From Promethearchaeota archaeon (GTDB lineage Archaea; Asgardarchaeota; Lokiarchaeia; Sigynarchaeales; SOKP01), in contig JAHLWT010000057.1 in the NCBI GenBank assembly GCA_019057775.1, positions 1 through 14,306 on the forward strand: 14,306 bases of DNA, written 5' to 3'. The translations under genes and the position numbers were made by a program. This document shows positions 1-5,144 of the stretch, one piece after another; position 1 is the first letter of the stretch, and each line of letters opens with the position of its first letter. The notes below the pieces were generated by a model. It searched no databases. It was not told the origin of the DNA and saw only the letters and a program-made list of their open reading frames with translations.

Positions 1-62
1 CTTTATCCTTCAAGGGCAATTTCAGAAGTTAGAATTTTTAGTGTATATAAATATATATATTA

Positions 63-221
63 ATGTGGCTTAAAAATTTTGATTTCGTGAGAATTATAAC
101 AAAAGATATAGAAGAAGAAAAATTAAAACACATAATTATCATAGATGAGGCTCACGCAATCTTAGAAAATTCTTTCGAATTTGATAAAATTCAAAATATT
201 TTACTATTTCCTATATTTTGA
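63..221 (+). pseudogene. Fragment of a P-loop ATPase/helicase with a DEAH Walker B motif
   Basis: An open frame of 52 codons starts at ATG 63 and ends at TGA 219-221. Its middle reads KHIIIIDEAHAIL, four hydrophobic residues followed by DEAH, which is a textbook Walker B / motif II strand of a P-loop ATPase. Such a strand is found in superfamily 2 helicases and in HerA/DUF87-type and other archaeal ATPases. There is no Walker A motif, and 52 residues is far too short for an ATPase, so I read this as the relic of a larger gene eroded or cut when the defence genes arrived. Bases 1-63 are open in another frame (ends TAA 61-63) and could be the tail of an upstream gene or part of the same decayed gene. 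The family cannot be decided from this piece. Confidence 0.45.
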
Positions 222-245
222 TTAGACTCACTATGCAGAGATTGG

Positions 246-260
246 GGTATTTTTTTTATT
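246..260 (+). terminator. Possible T-tract terminator
   Basis: A run of eight T (250-257), followed by ATTT, comes directly after GGGG (244-247), with no convincing hairpin upstream. Archaeal RNA polymerase can terminate at T-rich tracts without a stem, so this could close the transcript of the decayed upstream region before the promoter at about 304. In such A+T-rich DNA this is weak evidence. Confidence 0.25.
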
Positions 261-303
261 TAAATTGATTTAAAGGTTAATAAATTAAACTTAAAAATAT
301 TAA

Positions 304-332
304 TTTTGTATATATCTTTGAAATATACAAAA
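304..332 (+). promoter_or_regulatory. TATA-like promoter overlapped by a perfect 10-bp inverted repeat (possible operator)
   Basis: TTTTGTATAT (304-313) and ATATACAAAA (323-332) are perfect reverse complements separated by nine bases. The left arm contains the best TATA-like element upstream of the first gene (TGTATATAT, 307-315). A start of transcription 25 bases further on would fall near 335-340, just before the ribosome-binding site at 342-346. A symmetrical site covering the TATA box is the usual place for a dimeric repressor to block TBP/TFB or polymerase. No repressor gene is recognisable next to it; the small proteins in the window are only weak candidates. Confidence 0.45.
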
Positions 333-341
333 ATGTGTATT

Positions 342-346
342 AAGGT
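342..346 (+). promoter_or_regulatory. Ribosome-binding site of the 62-residue gene
   Basis: AAGGT ends eight bases before the ATG at 355 and is complementary to the conserved 3' end of 16S rRNA. This supports 355 as the true start of the small gene. Confidence 0.55.
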
Positions 347-354
347 AATATACT

Positions 355-543
355 ATGTCAAAAGACAATGAGAGTCCAAAATCAATTATTGATCGAATTT
401 ATGACGAGATGTTTAGTCTTCTAAATGTAGACGACAACTTTGATGAAAATATCATTCAAAAACTTAAGGATCTAGCATGTAAAGGATATCTGCAGAAAGA
501 AAAAATGGTTTATGAAACTTTAAGAGATATCGAGGGAGATTAA
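355..543 (+). CDS. Small helical protein, partner of the downstream SMC-like ATPase
   Basis: A 62-residue acidic protein with no cysteine cluster, signal peptide or membrane segment apart from one lone Cys. The pattern of hydrophobic residues suggests two or three helices: about residues 9-24 (SIIDRIYDEMFSLL) and 31-60, containing KLKDLACKGYLQKEKMVYETL. I do not recognise the family. It has a good ribosome-binding site, AAGGT at 342-346. Its last codons (Glu-Gly-Asp-stop) themselves carry the GAGGGAGAT ribosome-binding site of the ATPase gene, which begins two bases after its stop codon. Such tight coupling points to a stoichiometric partner of the ATPase. Short middle components of ABC-ATPase defence systems have this size and place, but that parallel is an inference. 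Its function is unknown. Confidence 0.7.
   Translation: MSKDNESPKSIIDRIYDEMFSLLNVDDNFDENIIQKLKDLACKGYLQKEKMVYETLRDIEGD
532..543 (+). promoter_or_regulatory. Ribosome-binding site plus stop codon coupling the 62-residue gene to the ATPase gene
   Basis: GAGGGAGATTAA lies in the last codons of the small gene. GAGG/GGAG is the ribosome-binding site for ATG 546, and TAA is the stop of the small gene. The identical 12-mer occurs at 4459-4470 between jetA and jetB, and GAGGGAGAT again at 5121-5129 before jetC. Confidence 0.6.
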
Positions 544-545
544 GA

Positions 546-3005
546 ATGAAAATAATAGAGCTTGAAATAGATAATATACGGGGTATACGTCATTTAAAAT
601 TAGAGCAAAATGAAAAAAATTTTGTAATTTATGGACCAAATGGATCAGGAAAAAGCGCAGTGGTAGATTCTATTGATTTTTTACTCACAGGTAGTATTTC
701 TCGACTAACTGGGGAAGGAACAGGAGACATTTCTTTAAGGAAACATGGGCATCATGTAAATCATCAACCAAACGAAGCAAAAGTACGAGCAATATTCAAA
801 TTAGAGGGAAGTGATGATTCTATAGAATTATCCAGATGTATGGAAGAACCAAAAAAACTAGTATTTGATGAATCATTAAAAGATGTTATTGAACCAATAC
901 TAACCCTAGCGAAGCAAAAACAATACATACTGACAAGACGAGATCTATTGAGATATATTACAGCAAACTCAAGTACAAGAGCTCAACAGATACAGGAATT
1001 ACTCAATATCCAAGATATTGAGAAAATCAGAAGAAATCTAGTTTTAATTCGCAATAAATTTAAAAATGAATATGATACTGCCGAGAAATCTCTCAGTGAA
1101 TTAAAAGAATCAATTAGTATTTCTGTTTCAATCGAGCACTTCACTGAAGAAATTGTTTTAAAATTCATTAATAAAAAACGCTCAGAGTTGGGCGGTAGTC
1201 CCTTAGTAAGTTTAGACTGGGAAGGCTTAAAAGAGGGATTTTCTGCAGTATCAGCAAGTATCAAACTTACTGATAATGATTTGAAAGTCTTTACAACTGC
1301 TATTCAAACTATAAAGAATGCAATTTCCACGGAAAATCAAGTCCAAATTGAAGATATTGATACAACATTGCGTAATATAATAAAAAAAATTAGAGATGAC
1401 GCCCAGTTATTAAACGATTTATCGCGTTTTAAATTAACTGAGATGGGATTATCCATGATTGATGAAACTGGGAATTGTCCTCTTTGTGATACGAAATGGC
1501 CTTCAGGGAAATTAAAGGAACATTTAGAAAAAAGAATTTTATCTATAGAGGAATCTAAAATTTTAACGAAACAGATAGAAAATCTCTCTAGTAAACTTGA
1601 TACTATCGTTAGAAAAATATCAATAAGCATTCAACACATACTAAAAATTGTCCAAATAGCAGAAATTGAGGATGTTTCTATGATACAATCTTGGAGTCAC
1701 GAATTAGTAGAATTTTCCAAAATTTTAAATAACCCCGTTGAACTCTATCTTGATAACAAATTCACAACGCAATTAGTTAAGTCAATTCTTGTTCCTAAAG
1801 AGTTATTTGAAACACTAAATCTCTTTCAGCAAACAATTGAAGCTAGTGTAGTAAAATTGACTCCAGAACAATCAGCTTGGGATAACTTGACTAGACTTGA
1901 AGAACATCTGAAACCATATCACAAAAGAAAAAATTCCGTCGAATCCATAATGAGATCTTTTAATAAAGCAGAATCATTACATCAAAGTTTTCTGCTTGCA
2001 AGAGATAAAATTCTTAAAGACCTATATGAAAAAATAAAGGACAGATTTATTGACTTATATAAAAAAATTCACGATCCTGACGAAAAAAATTTTACGGCAA
2101 AATTGGAACCTGAAAAGGCAGGTCTCGATTTCCTAGTTGATTTTCATGGAAAAGGGATTCATCCACCACATGCTCTACATAGTGAAGGTCATCAGGATAG
2201 TATGGGGCTCTGTTTATATCTAGCTTTAGCGGAAGAGATAAATGAAAACCTCATTAATTTTATTATTCTAGATGATGTTATAATGTCGGTAGATTCAGAT
2301 CACCGTAAAGCAATATGTAAAACATTAAACACCTGCTTCCCAAATTGGCAATTTTTCATAACAACTCACGATAAAACTTGGACGAACCAATTAAATTCTG
2401 AGGGTGTAGTTAGGTCAAAGGATATAATTGAATTTTATAATTGGAATATAGACACAGGACCACTAGTTATGGATTTTAAGACTGATATATGGGTCCAAAT
2501 CTATGAGAACCTTTCAAAAGGAAATACCCCAAATGCAGCATTTCAACTACGAAGAGGCTTAGAACAGTTTTTTGGAATAGTGTGTGATAGCCTTCAAGCT
2601 CCTGTTACTTATAAATTGAGTGGAAGACATGAATTAGGGGATTTCTTAAATGCTGCTGTAAAAAAATATAAAGATTTATTAAAGAAAGCAAAACAATCCG
2701 CCAATTCGTGGAATAATAGTGAAAAGTTAGAGGAGTTAAATACTTATGAAACTGAAGTTAATCAAATATATACGATGACAAATGTTGAACATTGGGCGGT
2801 GAATGCTAGCGTGCACTATAATACTTGGCCAGAATTAACAGAAAATGACTTTCGCCCTGTAGTAGATGCGTTTAATGATCTTTATCAACTATTTCTATGT
2901 AGTAATTGTGGTGGAATAAAACATGTTTTAAAAGATTCATCACTTAAAGAGACCAGAGTCATTTGCAACTGCGGGGAATTTAATTGGAATTTAAAAAAGA
3001 AATAG
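546..3005 (+). CDS. Rad50/SMC-like ABC ATPase with internal CxxC and C-terminal zinc ribbon
   Basis: An 819-residue ATPase. Walker A is GPNGSGKS (residues 30-37), the ABC signature is SEGHQDSMG (546-554), Walker B is IILDD (573-577) with a D-loop SVDSDHR (581-587), and the switch histidine lies in ITTHD (H608). Between the ATPase halves is a region with modest coiled-coil character that holds CPLC (C311, C314) in a setting like the zinc hook of Rad50/SbcC, though only one pair per chain is present, as in a hook joining two subunits. After the ATPase, residues 620-780 form a mostly helical domain that includes a segment AVNASVHYN. I suspect it is HEPN-like but cannot show it. The chain ends in a zinc ribbon, C785-x2-C788 and C807-x-C809. 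No nuclease or Toprim motif is seen, so it is neither OLD nor a complete Rad50-Mre11 pair. It is translationally coupled to the 62-residue gene. It probably acts on DNA ends or phage structures as a defence ATPase (inference). Confidence 0.85.
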   Translation: MKIIELEIDNIRGIRHLKLEQNEKNFVIYGPNGSGKSAVVDSIDFLLTGSISRLTGEGTGDISLRKHGHHVNHQPNEAKVRAIFKLEGSDDSIELSRCMEEPKKLVFDESLKDVIEPILTLAKQKQYILTRRDLLRYITANSSTRAQQIQELLNIQDIEKIRRNLVLIRNKFKNEYDTAEKSLSELKESISISVSIEHFTEEIVLKFINKKRSELGGSPLVSLDWEGLKEGFSAVSASIKLTDNDLKVFTTAIQTIKNAISTENQVQIEDIDTTLRNIIKKIRDDAQLLNDLSRFKLTEMGLSMIDETGNCPLCDTKWPSGKLKEHLEKRILSIEESKILTKQIENLSSKLDTIVRKISISIQHILKIVQIAEIEDVSMIQSWSHELVEFSKILNNPVELYLDNKFTTQLVKSILVPKELFETLNLFQQTIEASVVKLTPEQSAWDNLTRLEEHLKPYHKRKNSVESIMRSFNKAESLHQSFLLARDKILKDLYEKIKDRFIDLYKKIHDPDEKNFTAKLEPEKAGLDFLVDFHGKGIHPPHALHSEGHQDSMGLCLYLALAEEINENLINFIILDDVIMSVDSDHRKAICKTLNTCFPNWQFFITTHDKTWTNQLNSEGVVRSKDIIEFYNWNIDTGPLVMDFKTDIWVQIYENLSKGNTPNAAFQLRRGLEQFFGIVCDSLQAPVTYKLSGRHELGDFLNAAVKKYKDLLKKAKQSANSWNNSEKLEELNTYETEVNQIYTMTNVEHWAVNASVHYNTWPELTENDFRPVVDAFNDLYQLFLCSNCGGIKHVLKDSSLKETRVICNCGEFNWNLKKK

Positions 3006-3117
3006 TAAAATTATATATAGTTATTAAGCTAATTATCATGTTAGATCTGAAGGAGAAAAATTCTGCAAACTAAAATATTTTCATTTAGAATGGAATTTAG
3101 GGGAGGAAAACTGAAGA
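3006..3117 (+). promoter_or_regulatory. Gap with TATA-like element and strong ribosome-binding site for the Wadjet operon
   Basis: TTATATATAG at 3011-3020 is TATA-like and would place a transcript start near 3040. That leaves a leader of about 75 bases to ATG 3118. GGGGAGG at 3100-3106 is the ribosome-binding site, 11 bases from the start. A second ribosome-binding-like AAGGAG at 3050-3055 has no start codon at a useful distance. No hairpin or T-tract terminator separates this gap from the upstream ATPase gene, so read-through from the promoter at about 304 is also possible. Confidence 0.4.
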
Positions 3118-4470
3118 ATGGAGGAAAACACTGAAAAACTTGGGAAAATCGGAAATAAAAAGAATCAATTTTTTCTCTCTGAAGATACTCAAAAAAGTCT
3201 CAAAAAATTAATCCCAAATATAAGCCACGAAGAAGTAATGTCTTGTGAATCACAAGATTCTAAAGCTGCTGATAAAATGCTATTATCTTTTGGAAAAAAT
3301 ATAGATAAATTTCAAACTCCAGAGGATTTAAACACAGCTATGAAAATTCTATTCTATATTGGAATGAAAAGAAGCTCTGAGGGTTACTTATCTAAATATA
3401 AAGTCTTTGAAGGCTATTGTAAAGATATTGAATCTCTTTCTTGGGAGCAGTTTGATAATATTTTATCAAAACTTATAGGTAGATCAATTTTAAATCCTTT
3501 AAATGAAAATAATGAAATTCTTAGACTTACTTCGATGGGTAAATTTCTCGTTCACAATTATCAAAAACTTAAATTAGAAACAATAGCAATGAAACGTTAT
3601 GGTGTATTTGAGGATTTATTTGTAATGGTTGAGATGATCCGGTCTTTTATTAATTTTGAGCAATATGGTTTGGAACTAAGCTGGATATATGGGCTTGTTA
3701 ATGCGTTAAAAGATCTTTCTGAAAGTTTAAAAAGACAAGGCAATACTATCTTGGAAGATCCCAAATTTGATGATTATGTTAAAGAAATCTATAAATTAAT
3801 GGATCAGGTACTAGAAATTCAAAATAGAGATGACTTAAATGACTCTGAGATAACTATTCAACATCATGTTCAGATAAGTGTGCATCTTTTAGATACTATT
3901 ATTCAATTATTGAACTTAGCTTCAACTAGATACGATTTAAGGTTAGCAAAATCCAAAGGAATCTTATTAGAAAAGCCATTTATTAAAATGGAGGATTTTA
4001 TATTAATAAATTTAGATAAGATAGATTGGCAAAAGTTATTCTTTGAATGTAATTCTTGTGCTCTTCCAGTACAATATCCAATGAAAATAAATTCTTATTA
4101 TATAAAAAGAGCTTTAATCAATGTATTAAGAAAGGTAGAGGATCCTGAGTTTGAGGAATTACCTGAGATTCCAAGTTCTATTTTAGAAGAAAAATCATTT
4201 ATAGAAACAGTAATTGAAAAATCAGATCTCATCCCATTAAAAGAAAATTTATTAGAGAAGGCCGTAAAATTTAATCCGGCACAAGATTATCGTATTGTTA
4301 GAAATAGGAATCCACGTACTTTTCTAGAAAATCTTTTAATGTTTTATACTTTATCGATGGAAAACAAAATTCATATTAAAGACGAATTTCATGTAATTAA
4401 AGATTTGAAAAGGCATATTGAAAAATTTACTACTAGAAAATATAATATAATTAGCATTGAGGGAGATTAA
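3118..4470 (+). CDS. jetA: Wadjet subunit JetA (MukF/kleisin-like)
   Basis: A 450-residue protein with no catalytic motif, helical through most of its length. In Wadjet complexes JetA is the MukF-like kleisin that bridges the two JetC heads and carries JetB. Residues about 70-148 look like a winged-helix domain (helices, then SILNPLNENNEILRLTSMGKFLV as wing and last helix), followed by long helices (150-270) as expected for the MukF-type middle region. The C-terminal part (300-450) would be the head-binding end. The call rests mainly on position and length: it is followed by a MukE-like gene, an SMC gene and a Toprim nuclease in the order A-B-C-D. Its stop overlaps the jetB start by one base (TAATG, 4468-4472), and its C-terminus, ISIEGD, carries the jetB ribosome-binding site. 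Individual sequence similarity is too weak to see by eye. Confidence 0.78.
   Translation: MEENTEKLGKIGNKKNQFFLSEDTQKSLKKLIPNISHEEVMSCESQDSKAADKMLLSFGKNIDKFQTPEDLNTAMKILFYIGMKRSSEGYLSKYKVFEGYCKDIESLSWEQFDNILSKLIGRSILNPLNENNEILRLTSMGKFLVHNYQKLKLETIAMKRYGVFEDLFVMVEMIRSFINFEQYGLELSWIYGLVNALKDLSESLKRQGNTILEDPKFDDYVKEIYKLMDQVLEIQNRDDLNDSEITIQHHVQISVHLLDTIIQLLNLASTRYDLRLAKSKGILLEKPFIKMEDFILINLDKIDWQKLFFECNSCALPVQYPMKINSYYIKRALINVLRKVEDPEFEELPEIPSSILEEKSFIETVIEKSDLIPLKENLLEKAVKFNPAQDYRIVRNRNPRTFLENLLMFYTLSMENKIHIKDEFHVIKDLKRHIEKFTTRKYNIISIEGD
4459..4470 (+). promoter_or_regulatory. Ribosome-binding site plus stop codon coupling jetA to jetB
   Basis: GAGGGAGATTAA, identical to 532-543, sits in the last codons of jetA; its final A is the first base of the jetB ATG (4470). 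Translation of jetB must be nearly always re-initiation after jetA. Confidence 0.6.
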
Positions 4471-5144
4471 TGCAAAAAAAATTATTTAATATTGATAAAA
4501 TTGGATTGGATAAAGAAACATTGAGAAAAATTTCAATAATCCTTCAAGGAACCTCAAATGGTATAGGGATAAATTCAAAATTATTGAATTTTTCTAACAC
4601 CCAAGAAATTGATAATTTTATTACTTTAGCTAATAGATATTTTGAAGGAATCTTACAATTTGTACAAACCCAAGAGAAAATTGTACCAATTATAATAAAT
4701 CTGGATGCCTATGAATCAAAAAGAAGAGCAATTTCTAACAAAACAATAGCACTTGCTTGCATAATTCTTCTTCATGAGTTTGAATTTTTAAAAGGTCCTA
4801 CTTTTGATGTATTAGAACAAAAACTCCAATCAACCAGCATAAATGCTAATGAATTGAGAGGAATTTTAAGGGAATTAAAGCGTAATCGATGGATAAGAGA
4901 AACTGATAAAGATAGCATAAAAATTTATCAACCTACAGCTGTCCTAAAGGCATGTATATCTACAGAAATGCTTAAAGACATTTTTGAACAAATTGTCCAT
5001 GAAGACTATAATGATATTCATTTTGAATCATTCCTACCCGAGACTTACTTACAAATTAGAAAGAAAATTAAAACAAAAAGCAGACAGATGAATCTTTCTA
5101 ATTCTATCAAAAATGAAGAGGAGGGAGATAACACAAATGAGTAA
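4470..5144 (+). CDS. jetB: Wadjet subunit JetB (MukE-like)
   Basis: A 224-residue protein of the size of MukE/JetB, the small winged-helix subunit that binds the kleisin and DNA in MukBEF-type SMC complexes. Residues about 92-160 look like a winged helix: a first helix TIALACIILLHEF, a recognition-type helix ANELRGILRELKRN, then a strand-rich wing RETDKDSIKIYQPTAV. Residues 1-70 could hold a second one. The tail (195-224) is strongly charged: basic at 198-206, then acidic. The start overlaps the jetA stop (TAATG) and the gene runs eight bases into jetC (ATGAGTAA, 5137-5144). Its last codons carry the jetC ribosome-binding site, so jetA, jetB and jetC are made as a unit. The assignment comes from size, fold pattern and gene order. 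Confidence 0.78.
   Translation: MQKKLFNIDKIGLDKETLRKISIILQGTSNGIGINSKLLNFSNTQEIDNFITLANRYFEGILQFVQTQEKIVPIIINLDAYESKRRAISNKTIALACIILLHEFEFLKGPTFDVLEQKLQSTSINANELRGILRELKRNRWIRETDKDSIKIYQPTAVLKACISTEMLKDIFEQIVHEDYNDIHFESFLPETYLQIRKKIKTKSRQMNLSNSIKNEEEGDNTNE
5120..5129 (+). promoter_or_regulatory. Ribosome-binding site that fixes the jetC start at 5137
   Basis: GGAGGGAGAT ends seven bases before ATG 5137. It lies downstream of the earlier in-frame ATG at 5113, which has no such site, and would be inside the gene if 5113 were used. The true start is therefore 5137. Confidence 0.65.

Noticed and set aside
983..1630. Antisense open frames at 983-1264 and 1337-1630
   Set aside because: They lie fully inside the ATPase gene on the other strand, with cysteine-, serine- and phenylalanine-rich products typical of reverse-complement translation and no ribosome-binding site.
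5113..5136. jetC starting at ATG 5113 (eight extra residues)
   Set aside because: The strong ribosome-binding site at 5120-5129 lies after this ATG and is correctly spaced for ATG 5137; homologous N-termini would begin near the first strand, IKIFLQNFG.
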